NCBI GenBank assembly: GCA_963728965.1
Contig: CAVSMH010000011.1
Span: 1 to 64,000 of the forward strand
Length of the DNA stretch: 64,000 nucleotides
From: DASQZT01 sp963728965
GTDB taxonomy: Bacteria; Acidobacteriota; Terriglobia; Bryobacterales; Bryobacteraceae
Reading direction: 5' to 3'
Below, one piece after another: positions 36,158-45,027 of this stretch. The notes under the pieces are model-generated. The model worked only from the letters and a program-made list of their open reading frames with translations, did not search any database and had not been told where the DNA came from. The first letter of the stretch is position 1. Each line of letters opens with the position of its first letter. A program made the position numbers and the translations under genes.

Positions 36158-36555
36158 TGCCGTTCGTGCTCGACACATCGATTCCAGCTTGCTGGGCGTT
36201 TCAGGATGAGCAAGACGCCAGGGCCGATGCCGCTTACGCCCGAATCAAGACCGAAGAAGCGGTCGTCCCCAGTCTCTGGTGGTTTGAGATCCGCAACATC
36301 CTCGTAGTGAACGAGCGTCGCAAGAGGATCACCGAGTCGGACACGGGTGTTTTCCTGCGAGATCTTGCAGGGTTGCGGATCCGAATCGATCGTGAGCCGG
36401 AGGAAGGTGCCGTCCTCAGACTTGCGCGGACCCATCGCCTGTCCGTCTACGATGCTTCGTACCTGGAATTGGCGCTCAGGGAGGCGATACCACTCGCAAC
36501 CTTGGACGGCGAACTTGCAGCTGCTGCTCTCAGAGAAGGGACCAGACTAATATGA
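36157..36555 (+). CDS. VapC-type PIN-domain toxin
   Basis: 132 residues. PIN nuclease acidic residues are visible: Asp in M-P-F-V-L-D-T-S-I (6), Glu in L-W-W-F-E-I-R-N (~45), Asp in RLSVYDASYLELAL (~98) and Asp in A-T-L-D-G-E-L (~117). VapC toxins cleave tRNA or rRNA when released. Translationally coupled to the antitoxin. Length and residues are complete, so it is probably functional. Confidence 0.88.
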   Translation: MPFVLDTSIPACWAFQDEQDARADAAYARIKTEEAVVPSLWWFEIRNILVVNERRKRITESDTGVFLRDLAGLRIRIDREPEEGAVLRLARTHRLSVYDASYLELALREAIPLATLDGELAAAALREGTRLI

Positions 36556-36640
36556 TTGGAGACCGATCACGAAGTGGACCAAGGGTGGACCGGAACAGCA
36601 GATTCTGTCAAATTTGTTGCAATTCAGCGTATTTCCAACG

Positions 36641-36689
<49 letters not shown>

Positions 36690-36710
36690 AAAAGTCGCCT
36701 ATACCCCGCG

Positions 36711-36830
36711 CGGCCCAGCCGGCGATCCCCGGGGTGTGGCCCTGCTGCTGGTGGGCGTGGTGGCGGCGGCGCTCGGCCCCGCGCGGCGGGCGATGCGGGC
36801 GGGCCCGGCGGTGTCGCTTACGCGACTACT
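36711..36830 (+). pseudogene. C-terminal scrap resembling a MacB-like permease
   Basis: The plus strand encodes D-P-R-G-V-A-L-L-L-V-G-V-V-A-A-A-L-G, then PARRAMRAGPAVSL. This matches the last membrane helix and P-A-R-R-A...D-P-x-x-A-L-R ending of the large permeases in this window, though too short for certainty. It lies directly beyond the island's distal repeat and runs into the complement of the cyclase gene. Confidence 0.4.
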
Positions 36831-37591
36831 GCGATCGGCCGGACCGGCGAAGCCGTTGCACCGCGGATCTTCAACGGCATCGCCACAAACAAAAACTCGT
36901 CCACTCGCGCGGCGGCTAACTCTTCCAGGTTGAGGCACTCGATGATGTGAATGCCTTTCTCCACCAGCAGGTGCACGTGTACGGGCATGGACGGATCCGG
37001 CACCTTCTCGAAAGCGACCGTATCCGAGCCCACCGCGTACACGCCGCGTCCGCTCAGCCACCGCGCTCCGGCGATCGCCGGACCGGGGCCGTGCACCGCC
37101 GAAACGAATTTCCCGGGATCTTCAAAGTAACGCGCCCAGCCGGTCCGCAGCAGGACTACATCGCCAGCGCGGATTTGGCTGCGCTGAGCGGCTTCCAGGT
37201 GCTCGGGGGTGATTTCCACGTCCCGGGCCAGCGGCTCGAGGCCGGCGATATCCAGCAGCACGCCGCGACGCAGGATGGGCGGGACAGTGTCGATGCTGAA
37301 ACGCCCCAGTCCCCCGGTGTACGACTGCACCGCGGCGGCCTGCTCGCCGCCGTGCAGCTTGCCGCCGCAGGAGAAGTGACATAAGCCATCCAGGTGGGTC
37401 CCCACGTGGGTGCCCAGCGCGATCGCATCCGAGGCGGAGCTGTTCCCGTTCGGCCCCACATACTCTCCGTGCGACTTCACCAGGCTGAAGAGAAACGGCG
37501 GATGCACGGGGTGATGCGGCATGCCGACGAAGTACGGCTGCGCCAGGTCGTACACTTTTGCGGCGCTGATGAGATCGAGTAATCCAGGCAT
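36818..37591 (-). CDS. Cyclase/kynurenine-formamidase-like hydrolase
   Basis: 257 residues from the ATG at 37591; the longer frame to 37852 runs through IS110 scraps. The family metal site is LGTHVGTHLDGLCHF (H-x3-H-x-D type) at ~70-85, with VVLLRTGWARYF and the C-terminal H-I-I-E-C-L-N-L-E-E-L segment containing His and Glu ligands. The family includes bacterial kynurenine formamidases and other amide or lactone hydrolases; substrate not readable here. No tryptophan-degradation neighbours are present. Confidence 0.83.
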   Translation of the reverse strand: MPGLLDLISAAKVYDLAQPYFVGMPHHPVHPPFLFSLVKSHGEYVGPNGNSSASDAIALGTHVGTHLDGLCHFSCGGKLHGGEQAAAVQSYTGGLGRFSIDTVPPILRRGVLLDIAGLEPLARDVEITPEHLEAAQRSQIRAGDVVLLRTGWARYFEDPGKFVSAVHGPGPAIAGARWLSGRGVYAVGSDTVAFEKVPDPSMPVHVHLLVEKGIHIIECLNLEELAAARVDEFLFVAMPLKIRGATASPVRPIAVVA

Positions 37592-37669
37592 AGTCACAAT
37601 GAACCGACCAGCCCTGTTCGCGGATGCGCGGGTCACGCTGCAGAGCCACACGCGCAGGGAACTGGTCGC

Positions 37670-37750
37670 ATGTCTAACATACGATTTCTTGGGTTGGATG
37701 TCCACGCGGACACCATTACGATTGCCAGGCACTACCACAGTGGCGAATAG
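37670..37750 (+). pseudogene. IS110-family transposase N-terminal scrap
   Basis: 26 codons reading M-S-N-I-R-F-L-G-L-D-V-H-A-D-T-I-T-I-A, the start of IS110 transposases with the first catalytic Asp (G-x-D-V-H), then a stop at 37748-37750. Confidence 0.6.
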
Positions 37751-37767
37751 AGACCAGTATCGAGAGG

Positions 37768-37863
37768 CATGATCCGCCGGGAGCACGCTGCTGATCCGCT
37801 CCGGCATCCTCGCTCGTCCGCACCAGGTCGCGCAACGCTTGGTGCGCCGCATCCAGCACCCGT
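37768..37863 (-). pseudogene. IS110-family transposase internal scrap
   Basis: The minus strand reads V-L-D-A-A-H-Q-A-L-R-D-L-V-R-T-S-E-D-A-G, then A-D-Q-Q-R-A, resembling the A-L-R-D-L-V-R-A-R-E-D helix of IS110 transposases. Its orientation is opposite to the N-terminal scrap next to it, so the element was rearranged as well as deleted. Confidence 0.45.
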
Positions 37864-37864
37864 A

Positions 37865-40800
37865 TTAGAACTGGAACCGCAGTCCGAATTGCAGAATGCG
37901 CGGCCCGTAGAACGTGGAGGCGATCTTGCCGAACGTGTTGGAGTTGATGAGCTGATCGCCCGACCAGAACGTGGCGTGGTTCAGCGCATTGAACGCTTCC
38001 ATGCGCAACTCCAGGCTCTGGTTTTCGCGGATCTTGACGTCCTTGATCAGGCTCAGATCGATGTTGAATGTCCACGGACCCGAAAAGTAGCGGCGTTGCA
38101 GCGTCCCCAGCGTGCCGGCGCCCGGGTTGAAGAATACCTGGCCGCTGAAGGGCGCCTCGCCGGGGATCTCCGTGCCTACGCCCGTGCCGTTGGCGGGGTT
38201 GACGGCCGAAGGCGCGACGATTAGCGGTCCGTCGCCGGTCATCTGGAATTTCACCACCTCGCTGAGCTGTCCCTGGTTCAGCCAGGTCACCGCGGTATTG
38301 TAATACGATCGCGCCTCCCGGTTCAGGGTTCCCCGCCCCGAAAGAATCGAGAACGGCGCGCCCGATTGCCATACCATGGTGCTGCCCAGACGCCACGCGC
38401 CCACGATGCGATCCACGATCGGGGTGAAGTGAAGCCGGCGACCCTCGCCCAACGGCAACTCATAGAATCCGTCGGCCTTGATCATGTGAGTGAGATCGAA
38501 GTTGGCGCGCGAGCGTTCGAGCGCCGGGTTGTTGAAATCGAGGAATGCCTGAAAGCGCGTTTGCAGATCGCCGTCGCCATCGCTCAGCACTTTGGAGAAG
38601 GTGTAGTTCGCTTCCATGCTCAGCCCGGACTTCATGCGGCGCCGCGCCACCACCTGGAGCGAGTTGTAGCTCGAGCTGGAATAGTTCGTCAGCATGTCGC
38701 CGGCCAGCGCGTTGGGATTCGGGAAATAATTGAAACTGCCGTTGAGCCCGTTGGTCTGGTAGTATGTAGCCAATTCACCGGCCGCGCCTTGCTGAATCAG
38801 GTTCAAAACGTTGGAATCGGAAAAGGAGCCGCGGCGCGCCAGCAGCGCGAAGACCGGCAGCGGCTGGCTGCCCGGAATGCTGCTGTTGAAAGAGGGATTG
38901 AACACGCCGGACCGCGCCTCGGCTAGAAAGCCATTGCTTTGCGCGCGCTCGAAGTCCGCCAGAAACCCGTTCGTCAATACCTGTACCTGATTGAAGTCGA
39001 AGGCGCGATAGGCGCCCACCACGTGATTGCCCACGTAACGAACTTCGAGCACGGTGCCCTTGACATCGCGCTGGATGCCGATGGAGTACTGCTGCACGCG
39101 CGGGCGGTTCAGGTTCGGGTCCACCGATCCAATGACGGAGAAAGGGTCGAGGGCATAGTTGTCCGAGGCCTTCAAAGGCACTTGGAACGGCGGCACGGGA
39201 ATCGCGGGTGGCCCCTCCGCCGCGCGATTCGAAAGTCCCGGCTCGAACACGAACGCCTGCAAACCGCCGTTCGCTTCGAGCATGTTCTCCGGCGCCAGGA
39301 GTTCCTGGTCGTTGACGTAGCTGATGGAGTAGCCGCCTCGCAGGGCCGTTTTTCCGTCCCCGAAAACGTCCCAGGCAAAGCCCACATTGGGCGCAAAATT
39401 CTTCCAGTGCCGGTTGTACCAGGGACGCCCCACCGATTTGCCCACGAAATCGAGCGTCGCATCGGTAAGCAGCGTCTGCGCCAGGGCACCCTGAAGCACC
39501 GGCTGGAGCGTTAATGAGTCGCGTTCGTCGGCCACGCCGGGCAGCACCCAGCGTAGGCCCAGGTTGACGGTGAGCCGCGGCAATATCTTCCACTTGTCCT
39601 GCACGTAGAAGTCGTAGTCGTTGAGCCGGAAATGGCGGATGTACGGCGCGCCCGGCACGAAACCCGAGGTACGGCTGGTGACGTTGAACGTCTGCGAGTA
39701 GTTGTCGATATAGCCGCCCAATGTCGCCAACAGAGCGTTGGCGGTATCTACGTCGGTGCTGGTGCTGCCCGGCAGGGCGTTGCGGCTCAGTGCCGGCTGT
39801 CCCGATCCCATGCCCAGCGTGTAGGTCGCGACCGTGCCGGACGCGTCATGGGAACGTACCCGGACGTTCTGCCCGTGAAAACCGAACTGCACATAGTGGC
39901 GTCCGCGCTGATACGCGGCGTCGTCGGAGAGGGCGAAAGTATTGGTGGTCCGGCCCTGCGGCATGAACTCGTTCACCGGGTCGGAGTAGAGCATTCCGGT
40001 GTAGAGATAGCCTCCGAACTTTTCGTGCGTAAAAAAGTACCCGTACGTGAGATTGAAGCCGGCCCGGACTTCGTTGGTCAGCCGCGCCGATGGCGTCCAC
40101 CGCCACGAGGCGGCGACAAAGTTCGAGTGTGTCAGGTTGTAGGCCTTGGGGATGGCCGCGTAATCGTTTTCGGCGTCTGCGCGGTCCAGGTTGTAGCGGT
40201 TTCGGAGATACGCCAGGCTGACGGCGTGCCGGGTCGAGAGATTGTAGTCGAGTTTCCCGGTGATGTTATCGCGCGTCCCGTTATCGCGCTGGTTGAACCG
40301 GTACCCGGCCGTGTTCAGTCCGTCGCCCACCTGGGCGTTGTTGATGAACTCCGGCCCCGGCACCTGGTCCAGCAGCTTCTGCATCACCGGATCGATGGCG
40401 GTGTTGCGCAGCGCCAACAGATTCACCTGGTGCAGGTTCTGATCGCTGTCGCGGTATGAGAAGATGCCGCTGCGCGCCGCGGCGGTTAGGACGGTGGCAT
40501 CGGCGGGAACCTGTTCGTGATCGCGCACGGCCTCGTAGTTGAAATAGAAAAACAGCTTGTCCCGCCGGATGGGGCCGCCGATCGACGCGCCCAACTGATT
40601 CTGGTTCAGGAATGGCTGGGGCGTGCCCGCCTGGTTGTTGAACCAGTCGTTCGCCGCGAACGCGTTGTTACGGTTGTACCAGTACACTTCGCCATGGAAC
40701 TGATTCGTGCCGGACGGGGTCGAAAACGCCGTCTCCGTGGCACCTCCGGTGGCCGCGGCATTGGCGTTGGAGGAGATCAGGGTCATCTGCCTCACCTGCC

Positions 40801-41422
40801 CCATCAGCAGTTTATTGGGCGAATAATCCAGGGCGTTGTCGCGGATGTAGTTGTCCTGGATGTTGATGCCGTCCAGCGTGACATTGGAATAGGAAGTGCG
40901 GAGGCCGTTGATGACTGTGGTGGAATTGCCGTTGGAAGCAACGCCGGGCTGAGTTTGGAGCACCGCCAGCACATCCCGATCCAGAATCGGCAGGCTCTGA
41001 ATTTCCTGCATGGTAATGGTGCCGGAGACCTCGGCATTGGAGATCTCCACGCCTTCGGCTTCGGCGGTCACATCCACGCTCTGGGTCACGGTGGCCACGG
41101 CCAGCTTGATTTGCGGGATGGCCGTTTCGCGAGCCGCATCCACGACCATGCCGCGCAGGATCGCCGTAACGAACCCCTGGGCCGTCACGATGAGGTCATA
41201 ATCCGCCGGCCGTACTCCGATCAGGTGGAACAGCCCATCGGTGGAGGTATTGATGGACAGCAGAGGCTTCTTGCCGCCGGCCAGCAACAGATCCACCCGC
41301 GCGCCGGGGATGGCGGCGCCCGAAGCATCCACGACCGATCCGCTGACCCGTCCCGAAAACTGCGCTGCCGCAGGAAACCCCGTCAGCAACCCTAGAATCA
41401 CCACGCCACCGAACACACGCAT
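37865..41422 (-). CDS. Oar-like TonB-dependent receptor
   Basis: 1185 residues with a signal peptide (GLLTGFPAAAQ). A carboxypeptidase-regulatory-like domain at ~22-105 (GRVSGSVVDASGAAIPGARV, LLSINTSTDGLFHLIGVRPA) precedes a TonB plug (~110-230: SGTITMQEIQSLPILDRDVL, GLRTSYSNVTLDGINIQDNY, AAATGGATETAFSTPSGTN) and a long beta-barrel rich in aromatic/Asn strands ending ILQFGLRFQF, a proper outer-membrane C-terminal Phe. Such Oar-type receptors are highly expanded in Solibacter-like genomes and probably import large substrates, often plant polysaccharide or protein fragments; the ligand is unknown. Antisense shadow frames are common here because of high GC. Confidence 0.88.
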   Translation of the reverse strand: MRVFGGVVILGLLTGFPAAAQFSGRVSGSVVDASGAAIPGARVDLLLAGGKKPLLSINTSTDGLFHLIGVRPADYDLIVTAQGFVTAILRGMVVDAARETAIPQIKLAVATVTQSVDVTAEAEGVEISNAEVSGTITMQEIQSLPILDRDVLAVLQTQPGVASNGNSTTVINGLRTSYSNVTLDGINIQDNYIRDNALDYSPNKLLMGQVRQMTLISSNANAAATGGATETAFSTPSGTNQFHGEVYWYNRNNAFAANDWFNNQAGTPQPFLNQNQLGASIGGPIRRDKLFFYFNYEAVRDHEQVPADATVLTAAARSGIFSYRDSDQNLHQVNLLALRNTAIDPVMQKLLDQVPGPEFINNAQVGDGLNTAGYRFNQRDNGTRDNITGKLDYNLSTRHAVSLAYLRNRYNLDRADAENDYAAIPKAYNLTHSNFVAASWRWTPSARLTNEVRAGFNLTYGYFFTHEKFGGYLYTGMLYSDPVNEFMPQGRTTNTFALSDDAAYQRGRHYVQFGFHGQNVRVRSHDASGTVATYTLGMGSGQPALSRNALPGSTSTDVDTANALLATLGGYIDNYSQTFNVTSRTSGFVPGAPYIRHFRLNDYDFYVQDKWKILPRLTVNLGLRWVLPGVADERDSLTLQPVLQGALAQTLLTDATLDFVGKSVGRPWYNRHWKNFAPNVGFAWDVFGDGKTALRGGYSISYVNDQELLAPENMLEANGGLQAFVFEPGLSNRAAEGPPAIPVPPFQVPLKASDNYALDPFSVIGSVDPNLNRPRVQQYSIGIQRDVKGTVLEVRYVGNHVVGAYRAFDFNQVQVLTNGFLADFERAQSNGFLAEARSGVFNPSFNSSIPGSQPLPVFALLARRGSFSDSNVLNLIQQGAAGELATYYQTNGLNGSFNYFPNPNALAGDMLTNYSSSSYNSLQVVARRRMKSGLSMEANYTFSKVLSDGDGDLQTRFQAFLDFNNPALERSRANFDLTHMIKADGFYELPLGEGRRLHFTPIVDRIVGAWRLGSTMVWQSGAPFSILSGRGTLNREARSYYNTAVTWLNQGQLSEVVKFQMTGDGPLIVAPSAVNPANGTGVGTEIPGEAPFSGQVFFNPGAGTLGTLQRRYFSGPWTFNIDLSLIKDVKIRENQSLELRMEAFNALNHATFWSGDQLINSNTFGKIASTFYGPRILQFGLRFQF

Positions 41423-41552
41423 AATCCCTATTGAACCCCAAAAAGGTCATTGGGTTTCATCGATGACGGATGCACCCCAATGGGAACCGGTGGGTGCCGG
41501 CGGGGCGGGGCGCCAACCTGAGGTAGGGCGCGTTACCCTGGAGTTTCGACCT

Positions 41553-42602
41553 ATGAAACTCCGCGAAATCGCCGCGCGCCTGGGCTGCCGCCTGGAAGGC
41601 GACGGCGAACTCGAAATCTCCGGGGTGGCCGGGATGGAACAAGCCGGACCCGGATCGCTCACCTTTCTGGCGAACCCGAAATATGCGCCCAAAGTGAAGC
41701 ACACCAAGGCCTCCGCGATCCTGGTGTCGGAGCCCCTGGAGGGGCTGCCGATTGCCAGCCTCGTGTCGGAAAGCCCGTACCTCGATTTCGCCCGCGTCCT
41801 CGGCTTTTTCTACCAGCCGCCACAGCCTGCCCCCGGGATCCATCCGCAAGCCTACGTTGCGCCGACGGCGGAAATCGGCGAAGGCTGTTCCATCGGCCCC
41901 TTCGCGGTGGTGGGCGAACGCGTGCGCATCGGCCGCGGCGCGGTACTCCACCCGCACGTGGTGATTTATCAAGGGGCGGAGATCGGCGACGATTTCCTGG
42001 CCCACTCCCACGCCGTGGTCCGCGAGTTCTGCCGGGTTGGAAGCCGCGTGATTCTGCAGAATCACGTCGTGGTGGGCGGCGATGGCTTCGGGTTCGCCAA
42101 GCGCGCCGACGGCACGCACTGCAAAATCGTCCAATCGGGCGTGACCGTGATTGAAGACGATGTCGAAATCCAGACGCTGACCTCGGTGGACCGTGCCACG
42201 GTGGGCGAAACCCGCGTGAAACGCGGCGCCAAGATCGACAGCCTGGTACAGGTGGGGCACGCCTGCACGGTCGGTGAGGACAACATCATCTGCGCCCAGA
42301 CGGGGCTGGCGGGCAGCACCGTCCTGGAGCGGAACGTGTTGCTGGCTGGCCAGGTCGGCTCGTCGGGGCACCTGACGGTTCACGAAGGCGCCATCGTTTA
42401 CGCGCAGAGCGGGATCGGCGGCGATGTCGAACCCAACGGACGGATTTCCGGGTCGCCCGCCTTCCCGGCCAGGGAATGGCTGCGGGCGGTTACCGCGTTC
42501 CCCAAATTGCCCGAACTCCTCAAGACTGTGCGAGAGTTGAAGAGACAAATCGATGAGATGAAAAAGAATGTCGCGTCAAACGCCACTCAAACCAACCCCT
42601 AG
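41553..42602 (+). CDS. lpxD: UDP-3-O-acylglucosamine N-acyltransferase
   Basis: 349 residues from the ATG at 41553, preceded by TGGAG. The N-terminal uridine-binding domain (L-R-E-I-A-A-R-L-G-C-R-L-E-G, GSLTFLANPKYAP) is followed by the left-handed beta-helix of hexapeptide repeats (V-A-P-T-A-E-I-G-E-G...I-G-R-G-A-V-L) with the catalytic-His region ILQNHVVVGGDGFGFA and VQVGHACTVGEDNII, and a C-terminal helix. It adds the second acyl chain in lipid A synthesis, showing an LPS-type outer membrane. The 3' end overlaps the LOG-family gene by 35 bases. Confidence 0.94.
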   Translation: MKLREIAARLGCRLEGDGELEISGVAGMEQAGPGSLTFLANPKYAPKVKHTKASAILVSEPLEGLPIASLVSESPYLDFARVLGFFYQPPQPAPGIHPQAYVAPTAEIGEGCSIGPFAVVGERVRIGRGAVLHPHVVIYQGAEIGDDFLAHSHAVVREFCRVGSRVILQNHVVVGGDGFGFAKRADGTHCKIVQSGVTVIEDDVEIQTLTSVDRATVGETRVKRGAKIDSLVQVGHACTVGEDNIICAQTGLAGSTVLERNVLLAGQVGSSGHLTVHEGAIVYAQSGIGGDVEPNGRISGSPAFPAREWLRAVTAFPKLPELLKTVRELKRQIDEMKKNVASNATQTNP

Positions 42603-43383
42603 CGGCCGCCGGCCGGTTCCCTACCTCAACGAGCAGTTCCTCAACAGCCCCGATGCCCGCGCCATCCGCATACTGGCCGAATTTCTGGAGCCGCTGGCGC
42701 ATTTCCGCCGGGAGAAGGTGCGCGATACCGTCGTGTTCTTCGGGTCCGCCCGATTGCGCGAAGACGGGCCGCTGAAGGAGTATTACGACGCGGCGCGCAC
42801 CCTGGCCCGGCTCCTCACCGAGTGGGCGGACCAGTTCACCAACCACAGCCACCGCTTCGTGGTCTGCTCCGGAGGAGGTCCGGGCATCATGGAGGCCGCC
42901 AATCGTGGCGCCAGCGATGCCAACGGCAAGACCGTCGGATTGAATATCGGCCTGCCATTCGAGCAGCTCCCGAACCCCTACATTACGCCGGAACTGAGCT
43001 TTGAATTCCACTACTTCTTCATGCGCAAGTTCTGGTTCGCCTATCTCGCCAAGGCCATGGTCGTGTTTCCGGGCGGCTTCGGCACGCTGGACGAGATGAT
43101 GGAGTTGCTGACCCTATCCCAGACCCAGAAACTGGCCAAGAAGATCATCATCCTGCTCTACGGTTCGGCGTACTGGAAGGAGATCATCAACTTCGACGCA
43201 CTGGTGAAGTACGGTATGATCGCGCCGCAGGATCTCGACCTGTTTCAGTACGTGGACGATCCGGAGACCGCCTTCGAACGGCTGAAGGAGGGGCTGACCC
43301 GGTATGCCCTTCAGCCGGAGTCGTTCGAAACGCCGGCCATCTCCAAATCGCGCAATCCGCAGAAGCCCGCGGGAACGGAGTAG
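42568..43383 (+). CDS. LOG-family (TIGR00730-type) nucleotide-binding protein
   Basis: 271 residues. A Rossmann-type fold with CSGGGPGIMEAANRGASDAN near residue 100 and FPGGFGTLDEMMELLTLSQT near residue 167, the P-G-G-x-G-T-x-x-E motif that in LOG enzymes binds and hydrolyses cytokinin-type nucleotide 5'-monophosphates. The N-terminus (residues 1-60) is longer than in plant-like LOG. Probably a nucleotide 5'-monophosphate phosphoribohydrolase; the bacterial role is often housekeeping. It begins inside lpxD (35-base overlap), so expression is coupled. Confidence 0.85.
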   Translation: MSRQTPLKPTPSGRRPVPYLNEQFLNSPDARAIRILAEFLEPLAHFRREKVRDTVVFFGSARLREDGPLKEYYDAARTLARLLTEWADQFTNHSHRFVVCSGGGPGIMEAANRGASDANGKTVGLNIGLPFEQLPNPYITPELSFEFHYFFMRKFWFAYLAKAMVVFPGGFGTLDEMMELLTLSQTQKLAKKIIILLYGSAYWKEIINFDALVKYGMIAPQDLDLFQYVDDPETAFERLKEGLTRYALQPESFETPAISKSRNPQKPAGTE

Positions 43384-43385
43384 GC

Positions 43386-43952
43386 GTGACCTTTCACCGC
43401 ACGGTAGGTCCAGGCCTGGAACTCCGCCAGTTCCGTCCGGAAGACGCCGAACCGGTATTCGCCAAGGTGGACCCGCATCGCGAGTACCTGCGGCAGTGGC
43501 TGCCGTGGGTGGACCGCACGCGCTCGCCCGGAGACGTCCGGCAGTTCATCGCCGGCGCCATGGACCAGTTCGCCGGTGGCCGCGGACCGTCGGCCGGCAT
43601 CTGGTGGAAGGCCGAGCTCTGCGGCAGCGTAGGCTGCCACCCGATCGATCTCGATCACCGCAATTGCAGCATCGGCTACTGGATCGAGCCCGCGCTTCAG
43701 GGCAAAGGGATTGTGACCCGCTGCTGCGTCGCGATCCTGCATCACCTGTTCGAGGAGCGCACCCTGCACCGCGTCGAGATCCGCTGCGGCACAGGCAACA
43801 CACGAAGCTGCGCCATTCCGGAACGCCTCGGGTTCCGGCGGGAAGGCGTGGCGCGGGAAGGCGAATGGGTCAACGACCGGTGGGTGGACCTGGTGGTCTG
43901 GTCGATGCTCCAGCACGAATGGCGCCAGTCACCGTTCCGTCAGCCGCAATAA
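43386..43952 (+). CDS. GNAT acetyltransferase, RimJ/RimL-like
   Basis: 188 residues from GTG 43386, two bases after the LOG-gene stop. It has L-E-L-R-Q-F-R-P-E-D-A-E-P-V-F, E-Y-L-R-Q-W-L-P-W-V-D, IGYWIEPALQGKGIVTRCCV (acetyl-CoA binding Q/R-x-x-G-x-G/A) and HRVEIRCGTGNTRSCAIPER (N-x-x-S). Close to the RimL-type N-alpha or ribosomal-protein acetyltransferases. Its end overlaps the convergent hydrolase by 24 bases. Confidence 0.85.
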   Translation: MTFHRTVGPGLELRQFRPEDAEPVFAKVDPHREYLRQWLPWVDRTRSPGDVRQFIAGAMDQFAGGRGPSAGIWWKAELCGSVGCHPIDLDHRNCSIGYWIEPALQGKGIVTRCCVAILHHLFEERTLHRVEIRCGTGNTRSCAIPERLGFRREGVAREGEWVNDRWVDLVVWSMLQHEWRQSPFRQPQ

Positions 43953-44987
43953 CTCCACTAGGTAGTTCTTCCAGACCACGGCCCGGGAGTGGGTCCCGTG
44001 GCCGCGCGTCTCGCCGCTGGTAGGGATTAGAATGTAGCGCCCGCGCGGCACCCGCTGGATCTCCCGTTCCAGAATGCCCAGCTCCGGCGGGTTCACTTCG
44101 TCATCGGCGGAGTTGATGGCCCATAGCGGCGCCCGGATCTTCCCCAGGTCGGGCGAAGGGTTGTAATCGGTGGATGCGTCGAACTGGTAGAGCATATCGT
44201 TGGCATCGGTTCTGGCGGCGCGCTGCCGCAATCCGGTCACGGCGGCATCGGCCTTTTCGCGGGTGGAGTCGATCTTGTGGAGCTGCATGGGGCTGCTGGT
44301 CATCATGAAGAGGCTGTACTGGGCGGCCATCAACCCGTTCAGCGGCGGGCTCGAATACTCGCCGTTCTTCCAGTCCGGATCGTTGCGGATGGCCTGGATG
44401 ATCATGGCGCGAAACATGCGGTTGCGCCCGACGATTTCGACCGGAGCGCTGGCCAGCGGCATGAGCGCGTCCATGAAATCCGGGTACATTTCGCCCCAGA
44501 GCCAGGTGTGCATACCACCCATGGACGTGCCCATTACCAGCCGCAGGTGGTCCACATGCAGTCCGTCCTGCAGCAGCAGGTGGTCGGCGCGCACCATGTC
44601 GTCGTAGCGGTAACGCGGAAACCGGGCATGCAGACCGTCGCTCGGCTTGCTCGACCGCCCGGCGCCGATCGCGTCCGGCAGGATGATGAAGTAGCGGCCG
44701 GCGTCGAGCGGCTGTCCCTCGCCGAAGAGTTCGCCGGCAAATTGCGCGCCCAGAAACCCACGGCCGCTGCCTCCGGTGCCATGCATAATGAGCACGGCAT
44801 TGCGAACGTGCCCCGCGGCATCCCGGGAGGGAGCGCCCAACGTGGTATAGTGCAGCCGCAACTCAGCCAGTTTTTCGCCGCTGTGAAACGTGAAGTCACG
44901 GGCGACCCAGTCGCCTTCCACGGCCTCTGGCGCGGTCTGGCCCCAGGCCGCAAACGACAATGAGAGGACAAGTAGCGGACGAACCAT
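43929..44987 (-). CDS. Secreted MetX-like alpha/beta hydrolase
   Basis: 352 residues with a signal peptide (LLVLSLSFAAWGQ). Homoserine-acetyltransferase-like fold: LRLHYTTLGAPSRDAAGHVR, VLIMHGTGGSGRGFL, FIILPDAIGAGRSSKPSDGL, the nucleophile Ser in LVMGTSMGGMHTWLWGEMYP (~154), Asp in AINSADDEVNPPE (~292) and His in GETRGHGTHSRA (~326-329). Export suggests it is not a methionine-pathway enzyme but an extracytoplasmic esterase or acyl hydrolase. Confidence 0.82.
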   Translation of the reverse strand: MVRPLLVLSLSFAAWGQTAPEAVEGDWVARDFTFHSGEKLAELRLHYTTLGAPSRDAAGHVRNAVLIMHGTGGSGRGFLGAQFAGELFGEGQPLDAGRYFIILPDAIGAGRSSKPSDGLHARFPRYRYDDMVRADHLLLQDGLHVDHLRLVMGTSMGGMHTWLWGEMYPDFMDALMPLASAPVEIVGRNRMFRAMIIQAIRNDPDWKNGEYSSPPLNGLMAAQYSLFMMTSSPMQLHKIDSTREKADAAVTGLRQRAARTDANDMLYQFDASTDYNPSPDLGKIRAPLWAINSADDEVNPPELGILEREIQRVPRGRYILIPTSGETRGHGTHSRAVVWKNYLVELLRLTER

Positions 44988-45027
44988 AGTGCCGAGCTTA
45001 CCATCACCCGGCCCGGCCGCCAGCCTG

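Noticed and set aside
38366..40459. Long plus-strand frames opposite the TonB receptor
   Set aside because: High-GC antisense shadows of a confident 1185-residue gene.
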